Assembly (NCBI GenBank): GCA_025642065.1 | Contig: JAODUP010000127.1 | Location: 387,501-451,500 of the forward strand | DNA from: Paralvinella palmiformis | Taxonomy: Eukaryota; Annelida; Polychaeta; Terebellida; Alvinellidae | DNA: 64,000 bases | Direction: 5' to 3' | Shown here: piece by piece, positions 24,050 to 38,200 of the stretch | Layout: every line of letters starts with the position of its first letter | Position numbering within the stretch: the stretch's first letter is position 1 | Translations under genes and position numbers: made by a program | The notes under the pieces: model-generated | Seen by the model: only the letters and a program-made list of their open reading frames with translations | Database searches by the model: none | What the model was told of the DNA's origin: nothing

Positions 24050-24410
24050 GTGAGCTCCGGTGGCTTAGCGGTTAAGCACCCGGCACTTGGTGCCAACGGT
24101 CACAGGTTCGAACCCCGCAAGAGGTCGAAACTTTTCCAGAGATTAATTTCTCGGATCACAACATCGTGTTTGGCTGACCACTTTAAATGGCACTGCCGTC
24201 TCTACTGAATTATTTAAAATAAAGGAGGACGTTAAAAACCACCTGAGGATGTAAAATACGCTGGCAGTGACCACCCTCAGGGTAATTCGGCTCCATCTTT
24301 CCGTACTGCTCCCCTGTGAGTGGTGGGGGGGGGGAGATATTTCCCAACCACTCCCACATAGAGGCTGTGCCGAATAAGCGACAGCCTGGCGATTCTTCCC
24401 GAAAACAAAC
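24050..24410 (+). mobile_element. tRNA-derived SINE, family 1, copy a
   Basis: The head has RNA polymerase III box A (TGGCTTAGCGGTTAAG) and box B (GGTTCGAACCC) about 35 bases apart. A ~270 bp body follows, shared with copies at 34,388 and 55,523, ending in an A-rich tail. I found no clear target duplication for this copy. Confidence 0.8.
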
Positions 24411-24679
24411 CTAAATCAGAAGAAAAAAAACATGATATATACAGTAAGACAGGTGCCAAACATATCAGAGAACAAACTAGCTTACAGAATACTAGCCAAA
24501 AGTTAAACACGGTAACATCTCGGATGTAAAGTGTGACGAATACGGTGAACAATGTACCGAAAGAGAATTTCTTTCAGAATCGAAACATTGGCGGAATATT
24601 TCTCGAGACCATGTCTTTCAAATGTATGCAAATTAGTTTGCAGTTAACAAAATCGAACAGAAAGGTATTAATACGCCAT

Positions 24680-25640
24680 AATCATGAACCCCTTTTATGC
24701 AGCACATTATCTAAAGTATGAAGGTTATATGTTTTCCATGCACTACTGAACTGTGGCGCATTATCTGAGAATACGATCTTTGGTATCGCGAATGTTGCAA
24801 TAATTGATTTCAACGCATGAATCACGTGCTTTGAAATAGTACCACGGAGCTTGACAATTTCCGGCAATTTGGATGTATAGTCAACTACAATTAGATAGTC
24901 TGCTCCATTGAGAGTAAATAGATCTGTTCCTATTTTCACCCATGGTGTTCCAGCTACATCATGTTGACGCAATGGCTCTTTTCGTTGTTTGTATTGACAC
25001 ACAGTTGACATGTGTCACAGTTGCTGACCATTTTATGAATGTCTACACTAATCTTGGGCCAGTACAATGCTTGATCAGCTCTGGATCGGCATTTTGCAAT
25101 TCCCGTATGTCCCTCATGGATTATTTGTTGCATCCTTCCTCTCAACGATCTTGGGACCACGACTCTGTTTGATTTGATGATAAGGGCTGCAATTTGCTAT
25201 TGAGCCATTAAGTATATTTGTTGTCACCTGGTGTAATGTTTCATCTTTGTCCGTTTCTTCTGTAATTGTTCTCCGCGTGTCGTCACTAACTGGCATCGTT
25301 TTCTTGACTAAGTTGACGTGAACTGATATTTCTTGTTCTGTGTCACTTTTCGTCTTAGGTGGTTTGCCACGTGATAGCCAGGTGTATATTATAAATCCAT
25401 ATCATATCTCCGCATTCTTAGTATCAGTTTTGTAGTCTGGGTGTCATCTCACGTAAATTATGTTTTATTATTCCCAGTAGTTGTTTGTGATCCGTCTCTG
25501 CAACTGTGTTGTCTCCATAAATGTACTCGTAAAATTTCTCGCATGCGAATACTATGCTAAGGCATTCCTTCTCTGTTTGTGCATATCTGCACTCAGCATC
25601 TGTCATAGAGCGTGCTGCGTAGCCATTTTGAATGATGTGA
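24680..25640 (-). pseudogene. Broken Ty3/Gypsy LTR retrotransposon pol
   Basis: Minus-strand fragments in pol order: an RNase H segment (about 25,640-25,424; TDAECRYAQTEKECLSIVFA), a linker, the integrase zinc-binding region with its two His and two Cys (HEGHTG to NCDTC, about 25,130-24,985), and part of the integrase core with its catalytic aspartates visible (24,682-24,950). The pieces lie in different frames with stops between them. Reverse transcriptase, protease, gag and LTRs were not found. It is an inactive genomic copy. Confidence 0.8.
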
Positions 25641-25770
25641 TGATGATTGATGTTTTACGGCCACTTTTGTGCACTAGGTAGGCTAAATGGGCTGAGTGGC
25701 CTCCAAGGGTAATGAAACGAAGTCAAAGATGAAACAACCTACAGATATGCCCACGTCGATATAATTCGTG
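25635..25770 (-). mobile_element. SINE family 2 fragment
   Basis: Shares the body sequence (GGCCACTTTTGTGCAC, then AGTCAAAGATGAAACA) with the complete copy at 6,550-6,726 but lacks a clear tRNA-like head. It abuts the Gypsy relic's RNase H segment and may have inserted into it. Confidence 0.6.
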
Positions 25771-26234
25771 ATATAAAGTAATGTGCCTACTGTATATTTA
25801 GTGTGTAGCGTGGCCTTCGCGTTGTTGAACAGGTTGGAACAGCAAAATACAAGTGTATCATCGAGAATTTTTTTTATATTAAATGAAGTCTGCCTTTTTA
25901 AATAATGACTATACATCCTCAAACAGCACATTTGAATGGCTATAATTTTATACTTACATTATTATTATTCAGCCATTTCAATAGCAGCCGACGTCCGACG
26001 CTATACGTCGTCTATTTTAAGTCCCAGTCCCATTTTATTGGCAGAAAATCGGTCGGCGACTTTGGTTTTGGCGAAAAAATGGCCTAGAATGCACCAAATA
26101 CTCCATTTCCCCCATATTTTTCAATGGAGAAGAGCCACTACTGTGTTAGTGCGACTACCACTACCCACGACCAGCCCTTTACCAGCACCACCCCTCCCGG
26201 CATCCATACATCCCGCCCAGCAGTGTCTAGCAAC

Positions 26235-26543
26235 GCCGTGGTAATGGCATCACGCTGCTTTTGCAGGCCACCACAGGTGAGCTGCTCTGTCACAGAGTCT
26301 ACTCTATTCCCTACTGAAAAGGCTGATTATTATTATTATATTAATTGATGCAACATCAGCGCCCAAAGGAGGTGCCAAAATAATTGCCGCGGTAATGGCA
26401 TCACGCTGCTTTTACAGGCCACCACAGGTGAGCTGCTCTGTCACAGAGTCTACTCTATTCCCTACTGAAAAGGCTGATTATTAATATTATTATTATATTA
26501 ATTGATGCAACATCAGCGCCCAAAGGAGGTGCCAAAATAATTG
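26235..26543. repeat. Tandem duplication of a ~150 bp unit
   Basis: Copy 1 (26,235-26,384) and copy 2 (26,385-26,543) are nearly identical; copy 2 is longer by a few ATT units. The unit includes TGAGCTGCTCTGTCACAGAG and CATCAGCGCCCAAAGGAG. Part of it, with upstream sequence 26,093-26,234, recurs in diverged form at 47,146-47,305, so it belongs to a dispersed family. Confidence 0.8.
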
Positions 26544-26544
26544 A

Positions 26545-27719
26545 GTAATCCAGGTGTATTATTTTGTTTGTGTATATAACCTGAAAATTGCCCAAACTGT
26601 ACTGAAACTATTTTTATTAATAAAACCTGTTTGTATCACATAATTTGAAAATGCTTACGGGTTGCTTATGGGAATTCTGACACGTTTTAAGGCTTCACAG
26701 ATTCCTGTATCATGCAGAAACGTCTCATTCACAGATTGCTTTTTATGACTTAACATGACACTCATTTATAGCAAAATGGAATGATTGGAGTGTGTGGAAA
26801 CTGGGAGGTGGCCAAAACTCTAATGACAACAATAGGAAATTAATCCACAACCTAAAATGTAGCATCTTAGCAATCAACGCAGTCTACCACAATATGCCAT
26901 GATTATGTAGTAATGAAAATAACATCGTTGCGAATGGTAACAGAATAATTAAAAAATAACGTCATACACAATGAACAGGCTGATAATTAAAGATGGCCAT
27001 ATCCCGCAGTGACACGACCAATTAACAAAACAACATCGCTGGTTCAAATATTTTATTTCTCATTTCTCATGATTTATAAATGGCAACAGCATATTGAATG
27101 GTGTGGTGTGCTTTATATCTGACAGGACAATTGTATGAAAATTAGAAAGAAGGCTTTTTTATCAGATATGCAACATTCAAGAGTGACAATCATGTTCATG
27201 CTTATTTTGTCTTTATTGAAGTGCGATTTATCTAAATAAATACATACAGCTTATTTGTAACAAGGCAACTGGTTAACACAGGAGTTCCGCATTTAACACT
27301 GGAGTTAGTCACTTAACTCGAGTAATGTATTAGTGACTCACAACACTCACAACAAACATACAATAAGTAAAGCAAAATGCCAATTTTAAACAGAGAATCA
27401 TTTCTAAAATTATTTATAATTCATCTTTAATATACTGTTTGTCTGGTCTTGTCAACACTAGGCTCACTATACTCATCTGAGTTGTCAGCGCAGCAGTACC
27501 ATTGTAAGGATATTAATTGAAAGATAGTAGCTATACTGATAAAGCCTCCCCCAAAAAAAATATCTCGGTTAACTGGGAGAGCATACACAAAATTCAGGCA
27601 CAGTAGCACAGAGTCAGAAAGGTTGGTTTTCAACACAATATCACTAATATAAATAAAATACACTGGGTTCCTACACTTGTACTATAATGCTAACCACTGA
27701 CCAGAAAGGATACTCCGTC

Positions 27720-27758
<39 letters not shown>

Positions 27759-28714
27759 GATTTGTTCCTACATACACACAAACACACACACACATGAAGG
27801 TCGTGTATCACAAAATACACTTAGGTACAGATAATTTATATCAAACTTTCTTATTACAAACATCTAAACAATAAGCGAATACCCCCTAAGATGAGTGTTG
27901 ACATAAAAACCATCTGTAAGCCACTAAATACTGGTAGGCATGGATTTTTCAAAAGCCTTATGATACACTGGTATGTACAGAAATAATATAGTAACAGGTG
28001 CAAAATAAGAAAAGTCTCTTTTAAATCATAATAAAATGCAAAACATTATACATTATGTACTTATTACTGCGATTTATTAACAGCTTTTATAGGAAAACCT
28101 ATCAGTTTGCAACAAAGGTTTAATAAATGCTAATGGCTATTCCTGTAATATACAAGTATCACCAAATTTCAACATAATTCAGCACAACAGCATTTCTGTG
28201 TTTATGTGTGTTGCTCTGTGTGTGTATGCATAAATGCGAGTGTGCCAGTCATAATCTGTGTGTAGGTGTGTCTAACCACAAGCATGCTCTGTAATATTAC
28301 TCTAATATTGAAAAGAGGTCCTGTACATTTCTTTATTTACACAATGATACAACAGCCATGTTTTTACACATAATTCAACAAAGAATGCAAGTAGAAAAAC
28401 AGCACAGTTACTGTGTTTAGTTTTGTGAGTTACCATTGTAAATTAGAAAAAAAATGTGTTACCAACAATACAGTTATTCATACAAATACACTTTTCATAC
28501 AGTATGTATTGTAACAGTGAATCAAGGTCTACTAGCATGTAGAAATAACACGTGGAGATCTTTCCTATGTGATTATTGATGTATTTTGTTTGTTCTCCAT
28601 ACATTATGCTGAGAGAAGTGGCACAGTAGATTATTATTTGAATTTCCAACACAGTGCTTTTAATTAAGTGCAAAGTACTTTTTACAAGGTTTAGTATTTT
28701 TCTACAGAGATATG

Positions 28715-28748
<34 letters not shown>

Positions 28749-29446
28749 AATGTCTGGAAATCTATCAGGAGCAACAATCAAATTACATTATGATATGAGG
28801 TAACGGTGTAAATATTTTTTTTTATCTCGTATTTCACATGCAACCAGAACATCAGTCATAGAATAAAGGTAATGTTCCACAGAACAATAAGAAAACCGAA
28901 CATTCTATTCCGGGTACCATTTATCACAATCTCTTCAGAAAGAACTAGACTGACCAAGGGTCAAATCCGTTACTGTGTTCAGTCATTAAACTGACACCTA
29001 ATAAAAACCGCAAAGATAATTTTATGTAGGATAAAATCATTCTATCTCTTTCACTGATGCTACGAATATTGCATGTTGCGCTCTGCATAACCGAAACATG
29101 ACACCAGAAGACAAATGCAATTTAGTGAACAGCAATGGCAGAGGAGTCTCGTCAGCCACAGAGACAATACATAATTATATCAACGTCCCAGTATTGTCAG
29201 ATTTATACAAAACAATACCACACCATAATTGTTGTACTGCTATACTACCAGCTTTAAATGTGAGGGATATTATACAGACTCAAAACTCAAGCATTACTTC
29301 CAGAGCACATTTTAACTATTTAGTGGCCTCTCACTGACATAGCTATTGTCTGTTGTGTGACTAGAAGAAGACGTTCAAAAACATTTCAGCTAATTGAAGC
29401 AGAATAACAACACGGAGCTATGCCTATAAACTATAAACAAGACTTA
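26545..29446. other. GGA 3' UTR and intergenic DNA
   Basis: No coding region is supported. The minus strand has AATAAA at forward 28,332-28,337 (about 1.1 kb past the GGA stop) and at 27,212-27,217; either could end the GGA transcript. Microsatellites are at 27,719-27,790 (TA then CA) and 28,710-28,748 (GT). Confidence 0.5.
27719..27790. repeat. (AT)n-(CA)n compound microsatellite
   Basis: A TA run is followed by CA runs with a short interruption. Confidence 0.85.
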
Positions 29447-32216
29447 TCACTGTACAGCGAATGTATCCACTTCACCAACATCAGACACCGATTTGTTATC
29501 GAGTAGATATGTTAATTTGAATTTTAATCGGATTTTCTCCTGTAAAACAAAACAACAAAAACATAGTACAAGTGGTATATAAATCTTTTAATTTTAGACA
29601 CATTACAATGTTTCAACTATATTAAACTGGGCATTCGAATGAGAGACTTGAAAGACTGGCAACACTTCTATCTTACCTTCAGAGGGTTTGCTATAAGTAT
29701 CACTTGGGTGACTGCTGTAGGTGGCAGTATAGGATTATAAGCGGGTAGATCGGTGGCTGACGGTGGTTGTAATTTCACCTTCATTATCTGTAATACATAA
29801 ACACCATCACGGTTGGTACAGCAAGATGCCAAGTAGTGCTAGTCTGGTATAAAAATATTTTTCAGCCCTTCAACCCCCCCCCCAATCCACTGCAAAGTTT
29901 GGGCTTTTAACCTTAAAATTAACCAAATCCATCTGTAAATGGAAGAATGGATGGAAGTGAACAACCTGTGGCATATATTAGGTAGTTCATTAAACTAGAC
30001 ATTCAGTTAAAATAATCAGTATATTTCCAGGGCATTTCTAACAAACCAGTGGAACTATTGTTAATCAACAGCCATTAGACTTTATACATCACCAAGATTT
30101 GTGTAGACTGATTTTCAATGAGTTTAATAAACTCCTGCATAAACCAAATTCAGTATAACACAGTAAACGTCCAGAAAACTCAAGTAATTGGGCCATGTTT
30201 GGCCACATATTTAACCTGGATATCCCACATCAACATATGATTTTTATCAATATTTGTAAAATGTGAATTACATATATTTGTGGTTAATGTATCTAACATT
30301 CACAGAAACGTTTCAATAACTTAACCCAAAATATACAATGTTGATATAAAAAAATTAAATGCATAATTTGATTTACACAAATTACCTGAATTGGTGAATG
30401 ATCAAACCTCGTCAATACACAGTGAATTAAGCCCAGTACTAACCTTAGGCACAGCAGCCTGAAAGCTGATGTTCTTGATGGAACTAGTGTTCATACTAAT
30501 AATGGAAAGAACCATCACACAAACATCGGGCCTAGGTCTGTCTTTACCAATGTGGATTACAGCTTTGATGTTGTTCTTATCATAGGCTGTTATTGGACTG
30601 TGTGAACCTGTATAGACAGTATAACAAAATATAACGCAGAAAGGATAAACTACATCAAGTCAATTTATACTTTTATTACAGGGCAATCCTAGTATCTAAA
30701 GATATCAAAACATAAATATCAAGTTTAAATATCCATCTGGCTCTCATTCTGTTAAGAAGAACAACACACTACTGCATACTGATACAGGACCATATACAGC
30801 AATATCAAACATATTATGTACACGTGGATCTTATAATTAGAAATGAATGATTGGAATGGTAAGTAGGAGTCATTTCACATGCATGACTCCCATGTCTATC
30901 TGACTGACTGTGTAATTAATCATGGGAAATAATGTTACAAAAGCCAACTGATACAACATCAAATCATCAATTGGCTTTAAATATTCAAACGTTATATTCA
31001 GAGTATAAGTGCTAAGCGTTGATATCAGCTGTCATGTGATATTTCAGGAATCCAGTAAGCTCTAGGTGTATTGTTTACATGTTATCAGATTCCCTAAAGT
31101 GTAGAGGCTTCAATATTTCATTTGGTTGACATAAATAAATAATGTTGAGGTCTTAAAACAACAGTTGTTTTCTTGAAGTATCAAAGTTGACTTAAATTAA
31201 TTAAACATCAATCGCAGACTCATCCCATCTTATAATCAATTTCATCATAAGCAGTGATAAAAACAATTAAATAACTACATGGTGTGTTCTGATAGATGCT
31301 GTGATTAATTACACTAATAAAAATATACTGTTCAAATGATTGGAACAGTTCAGCTTTTGTACAGCTTGTGTTAATTAGCCAAGCTTTTAAAATATCAAGA
31401 GCCTGATCAAGAAGAAGGATTCAAGTTTAAACAAAGGCTTGAGTACAAGAGCAGAAAATCACTATGTCAGAGTAAAGTTCAAAGACGTTGCAAAATACCA
31501 TGATGAAAATAGGTTGTTTGTTCAAATGACAGGTATCAACATACAGGATTAAACTGAAAGCATATTTCATTTACCAGATATACTCGTGTATAAGTCGCAC
31601 TTGCATATAAGACGTACCTGGTTTTAGAACCAATAACCCCCCTTGAGTTGAACCCGGGTATAAGACGCACTAAAATCAGCAATATCGATTAAAAATCACA
31701 AAATTCATCATCACCACTCTCTTCACTGAACATCGTTTTCATCCACTGTGTGATGATAGGTAACAACAGCTGCTTCAGGTTGCCAGCTGCTGCGTGTTCG
31801 TTTCCGTAATGCTGTTTGAAGTAGTTTATTAGTAGTTCCCATGTGCCATGCTGTAATAATTTTCCTTTGATGTAGCTTCTATGGTCATTCTTTGGGTGGC
31901 TTTATTTAACATTTCATTCAATTACACATGCTCGCATATCTCGATAGTAATGACGCCTTTGTGATCACGTCACTAATTAGATTTTGGCGTCGATTTCGGA
32001 GTATGAAAAGTGCGTCGATTTTGGAGTATGAAAAGTGCATCTTATACAAAAGTATATATGGTAGTTCCCATGATATGAACATATACATACTAGGCTGAAT
32101 TGATTCCAATGGCACAGATATATCTGTTAGAGGCTGAATATCAACTTGCTTTTGTCCTGTTCTAGCAGGAGAAGCTGTTGCTGAGATTGGTGGTGTAGCT
32201 AGAGGTGAGGCTGTTC
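29447..32216 (-). other. GGA: GGA gamma-ear (GAE) domain exons
   Basis: Exons 15-18, about residues 577-710. Blocks: VPLESIQPSSHSPITAYDKN, ISFQAAVPKIMKVKLQPPSA, DLPAYNPILPPTAVTQVILI and EKIRLKFKLTYLL. In the family this beta-sandwich binds accessory proteins carrying aromatic-phi motifs. The stop is at 29,447-29,449; the C-terminus is VDTFAVQ. Confidence 0.9.
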
Positions 32217-35200
32217 CTGTAGTAACAAACACAATGATACACGTCATTCATTGATCAGCATATGATACATGAATTAGTTATCAACTTTAGCATTATCTGT
32301 ACCATAGCTTGGATTTACTACTGCAATAGGGGAAAGTAAAGGGCATGTGTTATAATGTTATAAAAGAATTGTTAAATGCTACTTTTAAGATAACAATTAG
32401 TTACCTATTGTCGTCAAACTGTTCTGGGATAAACCTGACAAGCCAGATGACACTGTTGATGTCACTGGTTTAGCAGCAATCTGATTTAACGTTAGTGGTT
32501 GTGTAGCTGTCACAGGTACTGTAATCCTGTTGACATAAACAAACATTTGATGACAGAAAGCCTAACAGAGGAGAAATGGCGAGATTTTAAAGTAAAATAT
32601 AACACTGTTAAAACCAATCAAATACACACAGCAGTAATATAATACTGTATTTGATTATTGTGTGCATTAAACCATAATGGAGACACTTGTGTTATCACAA
32701 GTGTTATCTGAAGAACAAAGGGTGATGATGATGCTAATTGATGCTTTACGGCCACTTTTGTGCACAGGGTAGGCTAAATGGGCCGACCAACCTCCAAAGG
32801 TAATGAAGCAAAGTCAAAGATGAAACACCTTTCTGATATGGTCACGCTGAGAACAAAACTGACAACACAAGGAAAAGGTGTATATTTGGCTCAGGATAAC
32901 ACTATTTCATGAATCTAAATGCACTGGCTATATCTAGCACACAAATAGCTGGCAAAAGGCAAAAACAATGCCATTCTATAAGAAAAGCCAATAGTTATGA
33001 TGCGTAACTGCTTATTATAGGGTATCAACTCAATATATATATAAAGATTAGTGTATTTCATTAATTCAACAATCAAAGAAACATGTAAATTATTTTGTAT
33101 CATACTCACCCAGAAGCGGAGACTGATGAAAGTGACTGCTCCATTAGTGATTTACCAAGTTCATTAAGAACATCAAGTCCCTTCGTCTCTGTTGAAGGTT
33201 GTTCGGTCTTCGCAGTCACAGATACACTCGGTGCCAAAGGAAGTTGGCCTGTTGACACAGGAGTATGTTAGGTATACAAAGTAATCGAAAATTTCCTTTT
33301 GGCACTTATCTCAATAATTGTCATGTCCAATTCGAACTTCTAGAACAAGCACAACAGTAGCTTTTTAATTGTCATAATCTAACCTGTAGTTGAGTTAACT
33401 GTAGCTGACTGCCAGTTGATGGTGGTAGCAGCACTACCACTGACTAGTGGTAGTGTATTACTGCCAACAGCTGGTACTGGAGGTTGATAAAGCCCTGGTA
33501 ACACTGGAGCACTATCTAAATTTAATATTTTCTGAAAAAAATGAAAGCGGGTTATTATATACATATATTCTGTGGGTGTGTGTATGCATGTGCGTGCACA
33601 TGAAAATAAACTGCTACTGCTCACCACACCTGCCAAGTGCTTCATCAGAATCCAGGAAATGGATATTTCTAGATTATGTATCAGTCAGGCTTTCTATAAT
33701 CATTGATTATATGATGTATATTTCAGGGACACACACACACACACACACACACATATATCTTGGATTGTTCAGGGAATACAGCATTTAGATGACTGTAGCA
33801 GACATACTATGCTTTTAAAGCATTATTACCACTTCTGACTCAGAAAGAGAAACAATGTTTCACATTTTGTGCAGTAGCACTGAACTGAGTCTCTCTTGAA
33901 CTTTGGTCTAGAGACCCCTGGCTTGTTGCCCAGTTTGCTTGGTGTGTTTTATATGACCACTTTAGTTGTATGTATAACTAACTTTAGTAGTATGTAGGCA
34001 TTAATCATCTTTCCTAATGCCAATTATGTCCAGTCTATACTATGACATTCTTGGCCAGCTTTAGTTTGCTTGTCCTTAAGAACAGCAAAAGCCTTTATTA
34101 TAACTATATAGTTTGTATAGCAGACATTAGATTTCATTTAAAATGATTAACAAATAGTTTTAACAGCACCTAGGCTATGATGCCATAATGGTCTGCTTTA
34201 GCACAGATGTTAATGTGGCTATCAGTTTTTGATAATAGATGTTTCATGACAGCAGCCTATCGCACAAACTCATTCCTCAACACAGTGGTAAATGAGGTAG
34301 AAAGTTTGTAGTAAAGTGTTGCTTAAAAGGAAGACAAAGAAACTTAGAAATATCTACAAATAGGGCTGCTTAGGCAGCTAACTTAAAAGTGAGCTCCGGT
34401 GGCCTAGCAGTTAAGCACCCTGCACTTGGTGCCAACGGTCACAGGTTCGAACCCTGTAAGAGGTCGAAACCTTTCCAGAGATTAATTTCTCGGCTCACAA
34501 CATCGTGGGTGGCTGACCACGTTAAATGGTGCTGCTGTCTCCACTGAATTATTTAAAATAAAGAGGGACGTTAAAATCCCCCTGAGGACGTAAAACACTC
34601 TGGCAGTGACCACCCTCAGGGTATTTCGGCTCCATCTTTCCGTACTGCCCCCCTGTGAGTGGTGGGGGAGGAGTTCTCAGCCACTCCAAAATAGAGGCTG
34701 TGCTGAATAAGCCACAGCCTGGGGATTCTCCCCGAACAACAAAGCCAGCTAACTTAAACCTTTTCACAACTGCTATGATCTAACCTGGTTGTGTTACTAT
34801 CAGGCACCTGTATGTGACTTGCTTCTTAAGAGTTTTGTTGCATAATGACTAGTGAGGCATTACACATATCTCAGGAAGAAAAGTCATTGCTCTGTGGATT
34901 CAGTTCTATGATGAATTAGATTCATAATTCAAAATTCTTTGTGCTAGCTCACCCCCCCTCCACACACACATTCATAGATTATTCTGAACCGCTGAAAGCT
35001 ATATAACTTACAATATCAGCTGATCCAGATGAAGAAGCTAATGCTGATGATGTCGATGATGATGATGTAAAGATATCACTCAATATATCCAGATCATTCT
35101 TGTTCAGTTGTGACATGACAGAAGCACCCTGATTGTCGTTGTACTCAGAATTCATATCAATTAGTCCTGAAACACCAATAAACAGAAATCTTAAATGCAC

Positions 35201-38200
35201 TGAATACTCGATGAGCTGACTAATGACTCACCTACTCAATTAGAAATACAAATAAACAGAACCAAACAGGATCAATCTAGTAAGACAACACCATCAAAAC
35301 AAATACACCTCACTCACCGAGTGGATCTATGTTCAGGTTTGTGTTTGTGTTGGATTCTGAGTCCAACAAGCAGGGCTCCTTTGTGGAAGCTAAGTTTGGA
35401 ATGTTTCTAGATGAATCGGTTTTCTTAGAAAAGTTGCCAAAGTCAAGAAGGTCAGAAGGAAGCAAAGCTGTATGAAGACACCATAGCTATAATTAATAAT
35501 CCGACACCTTAGCAGTACACACAAGGAGGATAAGAGTAAATAATAATACATATTTTAAGACCCATCTTCAAATCTAGAAAGACTGCAGAATATAATCTCT
35601 TTGATTAAATCTAACTTATACCGTTAATTTGCAAAGAGTTAATTTTTATGCCAAGTGGTCTAGAAAAGCCTAATGATAAAACAGATATGTCTGAATTCTC
35701 ATTAAAATGCCAAAATAGGCAAAGAAAGTGAAAGATTATTCTTTTTTATAAGTACTTTAAAATCTCTCAAATGGTGCACTAAATGGACGTTTCAATATTT
35801 TAGCAAACAATCTATAACAATTTGATGGTTTTACTGGATCCAATTTTTATCAAAAAGACATTGTTAATCTCAGTGAAATAATGTTTTGAAGCACAGTCAC
35901 GCTAGAATAATTATCTGGCATTGTCACACTTTAACACCTGCCATAAGGTAATGTAATCCAAGGCTTTGTGAGTTAATATGCACGTATTACTCCCAAATAT
36001 GTTTTAACTGTTAAGTGGTATGATGCAAGCATCTAGGATCTAAAGGAGTTTGGCAGAAGTTCTTGTAGGCTTCAAAGATGACACATTAGATACATCTCTA
36101 CCAACACTATAAACTGAGCCGACAAATTTTCCACATTCCACCATAAAGATATTATAAATCAAAGTATGAAATCATCACAACTGATCAGACCTTTGCCAAA
36201 ATGCAAAAGAAAATAACCATCACCTGTTGAATCACTTTCAACGCACTAATTACATTAACCAGAATTACCTGACTGCTGTTCAGAACTTATATCTGCACCT
36301 TCCACTGTGTTTTTGTACAAGTTCATAATTTCCAACACCTCATCATTGGTCTTCAGTATCTCACCTGGTTATAGAAAATATAAGTTTATAAAAACATATT
36401 TCTGCAACAATGATATCAAGATGAACAGAGTAAGATCAAACAAACTGCATTATTGTACAAACTAGATTTATCTCAAGATATAACAATCAGATCCTTAATA
36501 AACTTGACATGTATCAAGATATTATCAATACAACATTGGTGTTCCAATTCCAGAGATAACTGCCTTTGATTTTTCTTCTTCAAATAATTCACACATTTAA
36601 ACAAACTAATCATTACTGAATAAAAACTGCAACATAACTATACTACGGGCCAGTGGTTATTCAAATAATATCTAACCTGTCTGAGAAATGATATATAATG
36701 TGTGACTACAAGTGAATAATTAATTTAATTAAATCCTTTAATACAAAATGTATGGGATTTTATGTCATTTGCAATGACAAATGGGATAAATTATTCATTA
36801 AAAGAATAATATCCCAAGTAGTAACCTTGACAGAGATTTAACTTATAGAATAGACTAGATTTAGAATATTACACCAACTAACACACAATCACAGTTGGTA
36901 GCTTCTGGAAATGGAATGGCTTTCTTACACAATGGAATACTGCAATTAACAAACCTTTCCCAATTGCTTCCCTATATTTGACAATAATAAAATGTGTGTG
37001 TGTCACTATCTTAACATTCAAAGGCCTTGAGGCTGCATTAAAAATGTTATCCTCTATGTTCCACTAATGATGAGAGAATATATACATTATTATTATTATT
37101 TTAAATAAATAAATATACATTATTATTATTACATGCCTCAAACCATAACCTGCCCCATCACAGATACAACACTTACTTATTCCTTCATTGTCTTTTTCAT
37201 CAGTGTCACTTGCGAGACGGAAAAGATTAGGCCTGGCTTTCTCTAAGTTTTGATACAATTCCTGTATCAAAGAAATTCATTGTATCAGACTGATAGACAT
37301 ATAACAGAACATAATCTAGGTCACATCTTAGATAATGTATCAAAACTTCTGTATAAAGCTCAGTATACTGTTAAATACTGTTCATAACCACTGAAAGCTG
37401 AATTAGTTAACCTTCATGAGATCTTTCTCTGCTTCAGATGCAGAGCTCTCTTTATAATGTGTCAACATCTCTTTAAGCACTTTTATGTTATTATTAACTG
37501 TTTCTATTTGCTGCATTCTTTTTGATACTTTTTCCATTCTTTCTGCATCCTGAAAATAATAATAATAATAAAACAATTAGCTAAATCTAACAAAAATCTT
37601 TGTGTTTTTAATTGCACTCAAAATAAGACTGAAATGATTAATATATGTAATATAAAATATACTAAATATTTTCATGCATTCCTAATTTTTAAGTGGTTTT
37701 ATTTTTCAAAAATAAATAACTGAAGACCTTCCATGCTTTAAGAGGTAATATAGCATTGCTACCTTGCAAGTGAAATGCTATCTGGCTATAATTACTTTAG
37801 GGATGCCATTTGGAAAAACTGATATTGAGCACATCATGTTATATAAATTTCGATCTCACAGAAAGTTGACTTTAATTACATATAAATCTAACATACACAT
37901 AAAACAACATGGTGATCTTCCCCTTTCAAGTGCTAAAGTATTTCCTGATTCAATTTTATAGTGTATCAAAAGGTACAAATTCAGCTGTGACAACTACAAC
38001 TAAGGACTGTTTCAATTTCCAAAGATTATTTGTTTATGCCCTTATAATTATTAGATTTCATATTACATGGGAGAGTAGGCCCTCATTATAACGTGGACCA
38101 GCATAACATGAAACTGGATAACATATAATAATTATAATTAAAAAATTAGCAAAATCTAACAAAAATCTTAGTTTTTTAGTTTTTTTAATTGCACTCAAAA

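Larger units (their letters stand above)
32091..35467 (-). other. GGA: GGA hinge exons
   Basis: Exons 10-15, about residues 310-575, rich in Ser, Thr, Pro and Ala. Possible clathrin or dileucine-type motifs are SDLLDFG, GLIDMNSE and DLDILSDIF, and the stretch GLDVLNELGKSLMEQSL resembles a conserved hinge block. No internal D-x-x-L-L autoinhibitory motif is seen; the closest is EPCLL. The last of these exons ends with VPLESIQP, the start of GAE. Confidence 0.75.

Noticed and set aside
24050..24140. Possible tRNA gene (box A and box B present)
   Set aside because: The same head is followed by an identical long body at three loci and the stems are not those of a tRNA; it is a SINE.
27427..27663. 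Minus-strand 78-codon ORF after the GGA stop
   Set aside because: No recognisable family, no splice context; likely 3' UTR or intergenic.
29098..29337. Plus-strand 79-codon ORF
   Set aside because: Antisense to the probable GGA 3' UTR and without similarity that I recognise.
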